DNA of 9,276 nucleotides, from NCBI GenBank assembly GCA_003857395.1, contig RPRC01000229.1:1-9276 (forward strand), in the 5' to 3' direction. Shown in pieces: positions 1-5,572 of this stretch. The notes beneath the pieces are model-generated. The model ran no database searches. It was not told the DNA's origin and saw nothing but the letters and a program-made list of their open reading frames with translations. A program made the translations under genes and the position numbers. Position 1 is the first letter of the stretch. Every line of letters begins with the position of its first letter. This DNA is from Geobacter sp. (GTDB lineage: Bacteria; Desulfobacterota; Desulfuromonadia; Geobacterales; Geobacteraceae).

Positions 1-26
1 AAAATCACTTCAGGAGGTAGATTGCC

Positions 27-245
27 ATGCCAGGAAAGATTTTTTATCGCGAGAGGGAAAAAGTCGTCGATAAGTCGAGCCAGCCACGCTATATGCTGGC
101 AGGAGTCTCCGGTGTTGATCTAAAGATCTACGGACAACATTTGCGGATGAGCGAATTGAAATTCATTGCAGAGCAGGTGGGAGCTGAATTGCTGCTCCTG
201 CCGCGCGGACCGAAACACCAGGAAGAAGATGTGGTTGAGGTCTGA
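27..245 (+). CDS. Small conserved protein of unknown function, paralogue 1 (72 aa)
   Basis: I do not recognise a named family. The start is fixed by a strong AGGAGGT at 12-18, eight bases before the ATG. The 72-residue product has no signal peptide, membrane segment or cysteine and looks like a small, soluble, charged cytoplasmic protein. Its features are an N-terminal GKIFYRER block, a central VSGVDLKIYGQHLRM block, and RGPKH near the C-terminus before an acidic tail. The same three blocks recur in the 69-residue protein at 3998-4207; I count about 47 identities in 67 aligned residues, so the two are clearly paralogues. Codon-level reality is supported by this conservation and by the terminator just downstream. 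A link to molybdenum is inferred only from neighbours: moeA follows, and the paralogue follows a molybdenum-storage-like gene. A small regulatory or metal- or nucleotide-binding protein is possible but unproven. Confidence 0.88.
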   Translation: MPGKIFYREREKVVDKSSQPRYMLAGVSGVDLKIYGQHLRMSELKFIAEQVGAELLLLPRGPKHQEEDVVEV

Positions 246-270
246 TTCTGTGTGGATATGAATGTTTCTG

Positions 271-305
271 AAAGGGAGTCGTTGCTGGTAATGACTCCTT
301 TTTTT
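271..305 (+). terminator. Rho-independent terminator after small protein 1
   Basis: GGAGTC (275-280) pairs with GACTCC (293-298) across a 12-base loop, extended by A/T pairs outside, and is followed by seven T (299-305). It ends the transcript of the small gene and separates it from the moeA promoter. Confidence 0.8.
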
Positions 306-320
306 ATGCGTTTGCATTTG

Positions 321-359
321 GCACAGTCTCTTGACGGACTGTGCACTTATCTGTTAAAT
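321..359 (+). promoter_or_regulatory. Predicted sigma-70 promoter of moeA with overlapping dyad
   Basis: TTGACG (331-336, 5 of 6 consensus) lies 17 bases upstream of TTAAAT (354-359, 4 of 6). The -35 box sits in the loop of a perfect 8-bp inverted repeat, GCACAGTC (321-328) and GACTGTGC (337-344), a layout typical of an operator that would block polymerase. It does not resemble the Escherichia coli ModE site. The promoter lies about 60 bases before the moeA start and directly after a terminator, so it is the expected start of the moeA-moaC-mog transcript. Confidence 0.5.
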
Positions 360-422
360 GATAAGGTCATTCATTTTTTACGATGAAATGGCCCAAATAT
401 TATTTGTACGGAGTTCTTAATC

Positions 423-1613
423 ATGCCCAGCTTTGAAGAAGCGCGAAAGATCATACTCGACAGTGTCGTACCCCTGGGAGTGGAAAAAGTCGAAATCCTG
501 TCCGCGGTCGGCAGGGTGCTCGCCGAGGATGTTGCCGCTCCCTGGGATATGCCTTTATGGGACAATACCGCCATGGATGGCTATGCGGTACATGCAGCTG
601 ATTGTTCGGGAGGGGGCACCCTGGAACTTGCCGGGTTCCTTCCTGCCGGCGGCCATATGACCGATGAAGTCGGGCGTGGTAACGCGGTGAAGATCATGAC
701 CGGAGCCCCTATCCCTCCGGGCGCTGACGCGGTCGTTCCCTACGAAGAGACCGAGGAGCAGGGCGGCCGGGTTTTCATAAAGACGGCAGTGAAACCTGGT
801 GATCATATTCGATTCAAGGGTGAGGACGTAAAAATCGGCGAGACGGTTCTTCCTGCAGGAACCCTGCTGAGACCTTCGGAAATCAGTATGCTGGCTTCCT
901 TTGGCAAGATTTTTGTGCCGGTCCATCGAAAGGTGCGTGTTGCGATCCTTTCCACTGGTGACGAACTGATGGAGCCGGGTGAGTCGCTGCTGCCCGGCAA
1001 GATTATCAACAGTAATTCCCTTGCCCTTGCCGCGGCGGTCATTCAAGCCGGCGGCATTCCCGTCATGCTTGGAATTGCACGGGACAATCGGGAAAGCCTT
1101 CTCGAAAAGATGGTTGAGGGGTTGCGGGCCGATGTGCTGATAACCTCCGCGGGTGTCTCGGCCGGAGACTGTGATTACGTCAGGGATGTTCTGAGTGAGC
1201 TGATGGTACTCCAGGCTTTCTGGAAGATTGATATCAAGCCGGGACGTCCCACTGCCTTCGGCCTGCGGGATGGAAAGCCGATCTTCTCTCTGCCGGGAAA
1301 TCCGGTTTCAAGTCTTCTCACCTTTGAAGAATTCGTCCGTCCGGCGCTCCTGAAAATGATGGGTCATTCTCGCGTGCTGAAGCCGATGGTCAAGGCAACA
1401 CTTAAAGCGGGAATACGCAAAAAACCGGGCAGGGTTAACTTTATTCGGGTCGCGGTGACGCAGGAAAATGGCGAGTTTTTCGTTCAGAGCGCCGGTAAGC
1501 AGGACACCGGCTTTCTCAAGACCCTGCTTCTTGCTGATGGTATTGCCATTATCCCTGTTGAAAAGGAAGATCTTAAAGCAGGCGATAAGGTGGATGTTCA
1601 TTTGCTGGACTGA
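423..1613 (+). CDS. moeA: Molybdopterin molybdenumtransferase MoeA
   Basis: MoeA inserts molybdate into adenylylated molybdopterin, the last common step of molybdenum-cofactor synthesis, in the cytoplasm. The 396-residue length fits the family (E. coli MoeA is 411). The N-terminal part carries DNTAMDGYAV (residues 47-56) and TGAPIPPGADAVVPYEE (93-109). The central MoCF-binding domain has STGDEL (177-182), the TSAGVSAGDCDYV loop (241-253) and IKPGRP, then SLPGNPVSS (289-297). The remaining roughly 80 residues form the usual C-terminal barrel. All motifs are intact. The start is the first ATG of the conserved frame, with only a modest CGGAG 8-9 bases upstream, so translation may be weaker than for its neighbours. 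moaC follows 86 bases later and mog after that, giving a short moco operon. moaA, moaD, moaE and mobA are not in the window. Confidence 0.97.
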   Translation: MPSFEEARKIILDSVVPLGVEKVEILSAVGRVLAEDVAAPWDMPLWDNTAMDGYAVHAADCSGGGTLELAGFLPAGGHMTDEVGRGNAVKIMTGAPIPPGADAVVPYEETEEQGGRVFIKTAVKPGDHIRFKGEDVKIGETVLPAGTLLRPSEISMLASFGKIFVPVHRKVRVAILSTGDELMEPGESLLPGKIINSNSLALAAAVIQAGGIPVMLGIARDNRESLLEKMVEGLRADVLITSAGVSAGDCDYVRDVLSELMVLQAFWKIDIKPGRPTAFGLRDGKPIFSLPGNPVSSLLTFEEFVRPALLKMMGHSRVLKPMVKATLKAGIRKKPGRVNFIRVAVTQENGEFFVQSAGKQDTGFLKTLLLADGIAIIPVEKEDLKAGDKVDVHLLD

Positions 1614-1631
1614 GATAAAGTTTGGTTTTAC

Positions 1632-1659
1632 GTAGGGGCGCGGCAAGCAGTGCCCCTAC
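1632..1659. repeat. GTAGGGGC hairpin unit between moeA and moaC
   Basis: GTAGGGGC (1632-1639) and GCCCCTAC (1652-1659) form a perfect 8-bp inverted repeat around a 12-base spacer. A similar unit ending in GCCCCTAC occurs at 4588-4613. Such GTAGGGGC palindromes are common interspersed intergenic repeats in bacterial genomes. There is no T-run, so it is not a terminator, but it could modulate moeA-moaC read-through or mRNA stability. Confidence 0.55.
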
Positions 1660-1699
1660 AGAAAAAATATACCTCAAACCTTTGTACAAGGGAGAAATT

Positions 1700-2182
1700 A
1701 TGAGTTTCAATCATTTTGACGATCAGGGCAAGGCGATCATGGTGGATATCAGTGCCAAGGCGCCCACCTTGCGGACCGCTATTGCCATGGCCACTGTTTA
1801 CCTGAAGAGGGAAACCCTGGAGAATATTGTTAGCGGTACAATGTCAAAGGGCGATGTTCTCGGTGTTGCGCGTCTTGCCGGAATCGCTGCCGCGAAAAAA
1901 ACCCCTGACCTTATACCGCTGTCTCATCCCCTTGCCCTGCATGCAGTGACGGTTGACTTTACAACCGACCTGGAGGCTGGTACCGTTCGTGTCGAGGCGA
2001 TGGTGCGAGCCTTCGAAAGGACCGGGGTGGAAATGGAGGCGATGGTCTCAGCTTCGGTTGCAGCCCTTACCATCTATGACATGTGCAAAGGGGCCGATAA
2101 AGGGATCCGTATCGGGGAAGTGGCGCTGCTCTATAAAGAGGGTGGGAAGAGTGGTCTCTACAAGCGGGAGGAAAAGCCGTGA
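1700..2182 (+). CDS. moaC: Cyclic pyranopterin monophosphate synthase MoaC
   Basis: MoaC, acting after the radical SAM enzyme MoaA, converts 3',8-cyclo-7,8-dihydro-GTP to cyclic pyranopterin monophosphate. The product is 160 residues, normal for the family. Visible hallmarks are MVDISAK (residues 14-20), KGDVLGVARLAG with the catalytic lysine at 50, DLIPLSHPL with His76, TGVEMEA, and LTIYDMCK with Asp127 and Lys130. These match the catalytic set known from E. coli MoaC (K51, H77, D128, K131). The usual PLCHPL is PLSHPL here, a tolerated change. The ATG at 1700 follows AGGGAGAA. The frame stays open back to a TTG at 1622, but that extension runs through a repeat and is not family-like. The stop overlaps the mog start by 4 bases, implying translational coupling. 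Confidence 0.97.
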   Translation: MSFNHFDDQGKAIMVDISAKAPTLRTAIAMATVYLKRETLENIVSGTMSKGDVLGVARLAGIAAAKKTPDLIPLSHPLALHAVTVDFTTDLEAGTVRVEAMVRAFERTGVEMEAMVSASVAALTIYDMCKGADKGIRIGEVALLYKEGGKSGLYKREEKP

Positions 2183-2664
2183 AGGCCGGAATCCTGACGC
2201 TGAGCGACAAGGGTGCTCGCGGTGAGCGAACCGATTTAAGCGGGCCTGCTTTAACGGAATGGCTTTGCTCTCGTGGTGTCGAGACTGCTGCCTATGAGAT
2301 GATCCCTGACGAGATGGAGCTGATCTCGGCAAAACTTAGCGAGTGGGCCGATAGCGGTATGCTGGATATCATCCTGACAACCGGCGGCACAGGCGTTTCG
2401 CCGCGGGATGTGACGCCGGAGGCAACGGTGAAGATCCTGGAGCGGGAAATCCCCGGTCTGGGGGAACTGATGCGCTCCAGAAGTCTTTCCAAAACATCGT
2501 CCGCGTCTCTCTCTCGGGCAGTTGCCGGGATCAGGGGCAGGACGCTTATTATCAATTTGCCGGGGAGTCCGAAAGGGGCAGTGGAAAATATCGAGGCTGT
2601 CTGGGATGCAATCCCCCACGCTGTTGCCAAAATTCAGGGTGATCCGAGCGATTGTGCAGTTTGA
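2179..2664 (+). CDS. mog: Molybdopterin adenylyltransferase (Mog/MoaB family)
   Basis: This enzyme activates molybdopterin by adenylylation, giving the MPT-AMP that MoeA uses. The 161-residue protein covers the MoCF-binding (MogA/MoaB) fold. Motifs are ILTLSDKGARGER near the N-terminus, IPDE with Asp44, TTGGTGVSPRDVTPEAT (residues 67-83) with Asp77, and NLPGSPKGAVENI (126-138). Asp44 and Asp77 correspond to the two aspartates described as essential in E. coli Mog. The start is a GTG inside GTGA, overlapping the moaC stop, with GGGAGG 7-8 bases upstream; this fits coupled translation from moaC. It is shorter at the C-terminus than E. coli Mog (195 residues), closer to MoaB length. Because MoaB and MogA are similar, the exact subfamily name is less sure than the activity. 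Confidence 0.94.
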   Translation: MKAGILTLSDKGARGERTDLSGPALTEWLCSRGVETAAYEMIPDEMELISAKLSEWADSGMLDIILTTGGTGVSPRDVTPEATVKILEREIPGLGELMRSRSLSKTSSASLSRAVAGIRGRTLIINLPGSPKGAVENIEAVWDAIPHAVAKIQGDPSDCAV

Positions 2665-2689
2665 ATACTTGTTATTTTTCTGCTGGTCA

Positions 2690-3064
2690 TCGGGTCGCTG
2701 TCAGCAGCAGTCCTCTTTGTTGCACGCTTACCCGACAGGAGGAAAAACCCCATCGTTTCAGACGGAACAGGAGAAACGGGGCTGCCAGTGGAGATGCGGA
2801 AGCAAAGAAGAGTTGGCAGGGACTGGAAGGGGCTGAGGAGTCATTCGGTTGAAGGTATTCGATCAAAGCCTTCGTTTCATCCGAAGGACAAAACCTGCCA
2901 GCAAATGAGGGCGTAAGGGAAAAGAGGATCAAGCGAGCCGTTTCTCGCATTCCAATGGAAACAATCATGTGCTGAATGTACTACGGATCGCCATTGGCAA
3001 TAAAGTTTTTTCGGTATGCAGGGGGGGATGTGTCATCAGATGCATTCAGCGTATCCCTGCTTTT
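2690..3064 (+). ncRNA. Structured 5' leader of the molybdenum-storage-like gene; possible riboswitch or attenuator
   Basis: The 428 bases between mog and the next gene have no convincing reading frame but many pairings. TCGGGT (2690-2695) pairs with ACCCGA (2730-2735) and encloses GCTG-TCAG-CAGC. CGTTTC (2754-2759) pairs with GAAACG (2773-2778). CTGCCA (2782-2787) pairs with TGGCAG (2814-2819). The last arm can instead pair as TGGCAGG (2814-2820) with CCTGCCA (2894-2900), closing a domain that contains CCTTCG/CGAAGG (2869-2887). Downstream, GCTGAATGTA (2971-2980) can pair with TGCATTCAGC (3041-3050) with one G-U, in conflict with the terminator-like hairpin at 3018-3064. Mutually exclusive stems before a gene are the hallmark of switching RNAs. 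I could not match it to the known Moco riboswitch by eye, so the ligand is unassigned. Confidence 0.4.
3018..3064 (+). terminator. Terminator-like hairpin (possible attenuator) before the storage-like gene
   Basis: GCAGGG (3018-3023) pairs with CCCTGC (3055-3060), extended inward by GAT/GTAT-type pairs, and is followed by only four T (3061-3064). The loop is long (about 31 bases). The stem lies about 30 bases before the ATG, so it would act as an attenuator rather than as the end of mog. The short T-run makes it weak. Confidence 0.35.
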
Positions 3065-3092
3065 AAAGTTCTAATTATTTGGGGGAAATCTA

Positions 3093-3905
3093 ATGGGCAA
3101 ACATGGCAGATACGAAATTGAAAACAAGCTCCAGGGAGAGACACTGGTTCGCAAGGGGTTGATGAAGAGGCATGTCGGTGTTGATCGACTCAGGCTCGTG
3201 CCGGAACTTAATGTCGTTAAGATTGGCGGCCATGGAGTAATCGACTTCGGCAAGGAAGTGGTGATTCCCCTCATGAAGGAGATCGGTGAACTCTCAGCGA
3301 AACACAAGATGCTTGTGGTTACCGGGGGAGGGGTCAGGGTTCGCCATATCCTGGACATCGGCATTGACCTGGGAATGCCCACCGGGGTACTTGCAGAGCT
3401 TGCAGGGAAGATCAGTGAGCAGAATGCAGAGATTGTAACGTTATTATTATCAGCTTGGAACGGTTCACGAGTCAAGACGGGCGACCTGCTTGATCTTCCC
3501 ACCATGCTCCACCTGGGACTTCTTCCCGTCACTCATGGGACCCCACCCTACGGACTCTTTGAGCATCCGCCTGAGTCAGGACTCATCCCTCCGCACCGGA
3601 CTGATACCGGCGCCCTGCTCATGGCAGAAGTCCTTGGCGCCAAGAGGTGTATTCTGGTGAAAAACGTTGATGGCCTCTATACCGAAGACCCGCGTGTCAA
3701 CCCCGATGCAAAATTGATCAAGGAGACAACGGTGGCTGAACTCATCGAGATGGACATGGAAGACATGGTCATGGAAAGGAAAATTCTCTACATTCTGCGG
3801 GATGCGTCCACCGTCAAGGAAATCATGATTATCAATGGACACAAACGCGGTACTCTGGAAAGGGCGCTGAACGGCGAGAATGTGGGTACTATTATCCGCG
3901 CGTAA
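3093..3905 (+). CDS. Molybdenum storage protein-like amino acid kinase family protein (MosA/MosB-related)
   Basis: The 270-residue length and motif order match the Azotobacter molybdenum storage protein subunits as I recall them; those bind ATP and pack molybdate as polyoxomolybdate clusters in a hexameric cage. Visible motifs: VVKIGG (residues 41-46), the ATP-fold start; VVTGGGVRVRH (75-85); GMPTGVLAELAGKISEQNA (94-112); GTPPY (149-153); LIPPHRTDTGALLMAE (164-179); KNVDGLYTEDP (190-200); and a C-terminal INGHKRG then GENVGTIIRA. The IPPHR-TDTG and NVDGLYT-DP blocks favour MoSto over UMP kinase or aspartokinase. The His-rich PPYHHHEF patch of MosA is absent; this protein reads PPYGLFEHPP, more like MosB. 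GGGGG at 3081-3085 serves the ATG at 3093. Location beside moeA, moaC and mog supports a molybdenum (or tungsten) role. Metal storage itself is inferred. Confidence 0.82.
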   Translation: MGKHGRYEIENKLQGETLVRKGLMKRHVGVDRLRLVPELNVVKIGGHGVIDFGKEVVIPLMKEIGELSAKHKMLVVTGGGVRVRHILDIGIDLGMPTGVLAELAGKISEQNAEIVTLLLSAWNGSRVKTGDLLDLPTMLHLGLLPVTHGTPPYGLFEHPPESGLIPPHRTDTGALLMAEVLGAKRCILVKNVDGLYTEDPRVNPDAKLIKETTVAELIEMDMEDMVMERKILYILRDASTVKEIMIINGHKRGTLERALNGENVGTIIRA

Positions 3906-3912
3906 CAGTTGG

Positions 3913-3941
3913 TTGACATGCTGCAGAGGTGGGTATATCCT
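3913..3941 (+). promoter_or_regulatory. Predicted sigma-70 promoter of small protein 2
   Basis: A perfect TTGACA (3913-3918) lies 17 bases before TATCCT (3936-3941, 4 of 6); an alternative -10, TATATC, starts at 3934. It is 8 bases after the stop of the storage-like gene and about 57 bases before the small gene, so the small gene can be transcribed alone as well as by read-through (no terminator separates the two). Confidence 0.55.
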
Positions 3942-3966
3942 ATAAATAAGCCCTCCGAAGTACCCA

Positions 3967-3997
3967 GGGAGGAAAAATAGGAAGGAGGTATCCCTTC
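3967..3997 (+). promoter_or_regulatory. Double Shine-Dalgarno with small hairpins before small protein 2
   Basis: Two purine-rich sites lie before the ATG at 3998. GGGAGG (3967-3972) can pair with CCTCC (3952-3956). The functional one, AAGGAGGT (3982-3989), is a near-perfect anti-16S match at ideal spacing. Its first half lies in a GAAGG (3981-3985) to CCTTC (3993-3997) stem, so ribosome access could be controlled, though a 5-bp stem is weak. Confidence 0.4.
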
Positions 3998-4207
3998 ATG
4001 TCAGGCAAAATTTTTTACCGGGAAAGAAGCAAGATGACGGATGGCGCGAAACAACCGCGTTACATCCTGGTGGCGGTTTCGGGGCTCGACCTTAAGGTTT
4101 ATGGTCAGCATCTCCGCATGTGCGAAATGAAACAGATTGCCGAAGCTGTCGGCGCTGAACTGATCGCACTGGGAAGAGGACCGAAACACGCTGAAGAAGC
4201 CGCGTAA
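3998..4207 (+). CDS. Small conserved protein of unknown function, paralogue 2 (69 aa)
   Basis: This is the paralogue of the protein at 27-245, sharing GKIFYRER, QPRY, VSG-DLK, YGQHLRM, IAE-VGAEL and RGPKH-EE at nearly identical spacing. Differences cluster at residues 11-20 and in the short acidic/alanine tail. It has one cysteine (in RMCEMK) where paralogue 1 has serine. No signal peptide, transmembrane segment or known motif is visible, and I assign no function. An excellent AAGGAGGT, a promoter with a perfect -35 box and a 16-bp-stem terminator suggest high expression as a discrete product. It directly follows the molybdenum-storage-like gene by 92 bases, the best available hint to its job: a partner or regulator in molybdate handling. 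That is inference from context alone. Confidence 0.9.
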   Translation: MSGKIFYRERSKMTDGAKQPRYILVAVSGLDLKVYGQHLRMCEMKQIAEAVGAELIALGRGPKHAEEAA

Positions 4208-4232
4208 CCGGGCGGCCGAAACATTGCAGTAG

Positions 4233-4273
4233 AAGAGGGGGTTGTCGATTTCGACAACCCCCTCTTGTTTTTT
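4233..4273 (+). terminator. Strong Rho-independent terminator ending the molybdenum region
   Basis: AAGAGGGGGTTGTCGA (4233-4248) pairs perfectly with TCGACAACCCCCTCTT (4251-4266), followed by G and six T (4268-4273). It is one of the two strongest terminators in the window and lies 25 bases after the small gene. Confidence 0.93.
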
Positions 4274-4348
4274 GCGGTAAAAAATTCAGGGTTGCAGTTC
4301 CATGCTACCTGGCCAATTCGGCAATACTTCCCCGAAGTCTTTCTTGTT

Positions 4349-4467
4349 CCAATTCCATATCAACGCCCTCTCTGCGTTGGCTCGTCTTCAGCTGCTCAAC
4401 GTACTCTTCAGTACGCCTCGCAGCCTCAATCCTCGCCGCCTTGAGATCATCCTTGATCTGGAATTGG
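4349..4467. repeat. Palindromic intergenic repeat A (about 119 bp)
   Basis: Ends are CCAATTCCATATCAA (4349-4363) and TTGATCTGGAATTGG (4453-4467), inverted with 14 of 15 matches. The centre has CGTAC (4400-4404) and GTACG (4411-4415) followed by CCTCG. The same centre with different ends recurs at 6415-6567 and 6689-6860. On the minus strand a 59-codon frame (4484-4305) runs through it, but its sequence follows the repeat and I do not call it a gene. The rest of 4274-4808 holds small hairpins and no convincing gene. Confidence 0.65.
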
Positions 4468-4482
4468 TAGTAATCTGTCACC

Positions 4483-4613
4483 ACCCGCCACGCGGGTCAG
4501 GCAGCCTGCTGGATTCAGATGGTAAAGGATTTCCGTAACGGGTCTGCATAATGTCAGGTGCAGGCCTCCGTGCCTGCACCAAATCAAGGGCAGCCACAGG
4601 GGGCTGCCCCTAC
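4483..4613. repeat. Cluster of small GC-rich hairpin repeats
   Basis: Three perfect hairpins follow each other: ACCCGC-CAC-GCGGGT (4483-4497); GGTGCAGGC (4557-4565) with GCCTGCACC (4572-4580); and GGGCAGCC (4588-4595) with GGCTGCCC (4602-4609), the last ending in CCCCTAC like the unit at 1632-1659. None has a T-run, so they look like interspersed extragenic palindromes rather than terminators. From 4614 to 4808 I see only AT-rich DNA leading to the ferredoxin gene, with a TTGACA at 4684-4689 but no good -10 box. Confidence 0.5.
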
Positions 4614-4808
4614 AAGAGGCATGTATCAATAGGGAAGGAGATTTTCTGATCGAAAGTCGACGATTTTCTTGATTGCTTACTTTTTGACATGCGTCATAAC
4701 CTTTTTCGTTTTCTTCGGCTACTCTGCAAACATCATTTGTCACAAGAAAGAATATCCGACAAGAACCTATACGAAACAGATCCCTCAGCGGAAAAGGAGA
4801 TACATACC

Positions 4809-5549
4809 ATGAAAAGAAATATTGTCGAAATTGATCAGGAGAAATGTGACGGCTGCGGACTTTGTGTTCCTTCCTGTGCCGAAGGGGCGATCAAGATAAT
4901 AAACGGTAAGGCTGTTCTTGCCGCTGACAACCTCTGTGATGGACTCGGTGCCTGCCTCGGTGAATGCCCGCGGGATGCTATTCGTATCATTGAGCGCGAT
5001 GCGGATGAGTTCGATGAGCTGGCGGTTGAGGCAAGCCGGGCAAAAGTGGCGGTCGGATCGGGCATTGCCGTGCAGCACGGTGGTTCTTCCTCGGGACAGC
5101 ATGGCGGAGGTTGCCCTGGTTCACGTTTAATGACCCGGAACAGTTCGTCACCGGAAGTTTCGGACCAGGAACACGGCAGCAGGCAGAGCAGACTTGGTCA
5201 GTGGCCGATACAGTTGAGCCTGGTTCCGGTTAATGCTCCGTTCTTCGAAAACGCCGATCTCCTGATTGCGGCCGATTGTGTGCCTTTTGCTTATGCCGAC
5301 TTTCATAAGGACTACCTGGCCGGCAGGGCCCTCCTCGTTGGTTGCCCGAAACTGGATGACAATGACTATTACACGGAAAAGCTCACCGATATTTTCCGCA
5401 ACGCCACGTTGAACAGTGTAACCGTGGTGCGGATGGAAGTACCCTGTTGCGGCGGCATTGAGGCGGCTGCGAAAAGGGCACTGGTGGCTTCGGGCAAGAC
5501 AATTCCCCTGAAGGTTGTAACTGTCGGTGTTGATGGTACAATTCGCTAG
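4809..5549 (+). CDS. Ferredoxin-like iron-sulfur protein with long C-terminal domain
   Basis: The 246-residue protein begins with a ferredoxin domain (about residues 1-63). The first cluster motif, CDGCGLCVPSC, is complete (Cys13, 16, 19, 23). The second, CDGLGACLGECP (Cys43, 49, 53), lacks the middle cysteine, so that site has three ligands and may hold a [3Fe-4S] or labile cluster. A flexible Gly/Ser/His linker with two QHGG blocks ending in CPG spans roughly residues 85-105. The C-terminal domain (about 120-246) has AADCVPFAYADFH, GCPKLDD and VPCCGG, giving further cysteines for metal or redox chemistry. From memory this architecture occurs in many anaerobes as an unassigned 4Fe-4S protein. 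The ATG at 4809 with AAAAGGAGA is preferred over an ATG at 4689, which adds 40 non-family residues. An HD hydrolase gene follows 23 bases later. Confidence 0.9.
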   Translation: MKRNIVEIDQEKCDGCGLCVPSCAEGAIKIINGKAVLAADNLCDGLGACLGECPRDAIRIIERDADEFDELAVEASRAKVAVGSGIAVQHGGSSSGQHGGGCPGSRLMTRNSSSPEVSDQEHGSRQSRLGQWPIQLSLVPVNAPFFENADLLIAADCVPFAYADFHKDYLAGRALLVGCPKLDDNDYYTEKLTDIFRNATLNSVTVVRMEVPCCGGIEAAAKRALVASGKTIPLKVVTVGVDGTIR

Positions 5550-5572
5550 CCATCTTCAAGGAGGAACGCGGA

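Noticed and set aside
555..1046. 163-codon minus-strand open frame
   Set aside because: It is a shadow of moeA on the other strand with no recognisable motifs.
1622..1699. N-terminal extension of MoaC from a TTG at 1622
   Set aside because: It runs through the GTAGGGGC repeat, has no ribosome site and is unlike MoaC. The ATG at 1700 has a good site and the family N-terminus.
2690..2900. Naming the leader a Moco, cobalamin or GEMM riboswitch
   Set aside because: Parts look superficially similar (CTGGAAGG; AACCTGCC), but the conserved cores could not be aligned by eye, so no class is assigned.
2687..2968. 93-codon minus-strand frame and short plus-strand frames in the mog to MoSto gap
   Set aside because: No ribosome sites, no recognisable motifs, and overlap with paired RNA-like structure. 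The leader reading explains the region better.
2967..2977. ATGTGCTGAAT shared with the right end of the MITE (6300-6310)
   Set aside because: An 11-base match without an inverted partner of the same end or a target duplication; most likely coincidence.
2994..3010. Sigma-54 promoter (TTGGCA then T-rich)
   Set aside because: The required GC of the -12 element is missing at the correct spacing.
4689..4808. 40-residue N-terminal extension of the ferredoxin from ATG 4689
   Set aside because: No ribosome site, and a sequence unlike ferredoxins. ATG 4809 follows AAAAGGAGA and begins the standard VEIDQEKCDGC pattern.
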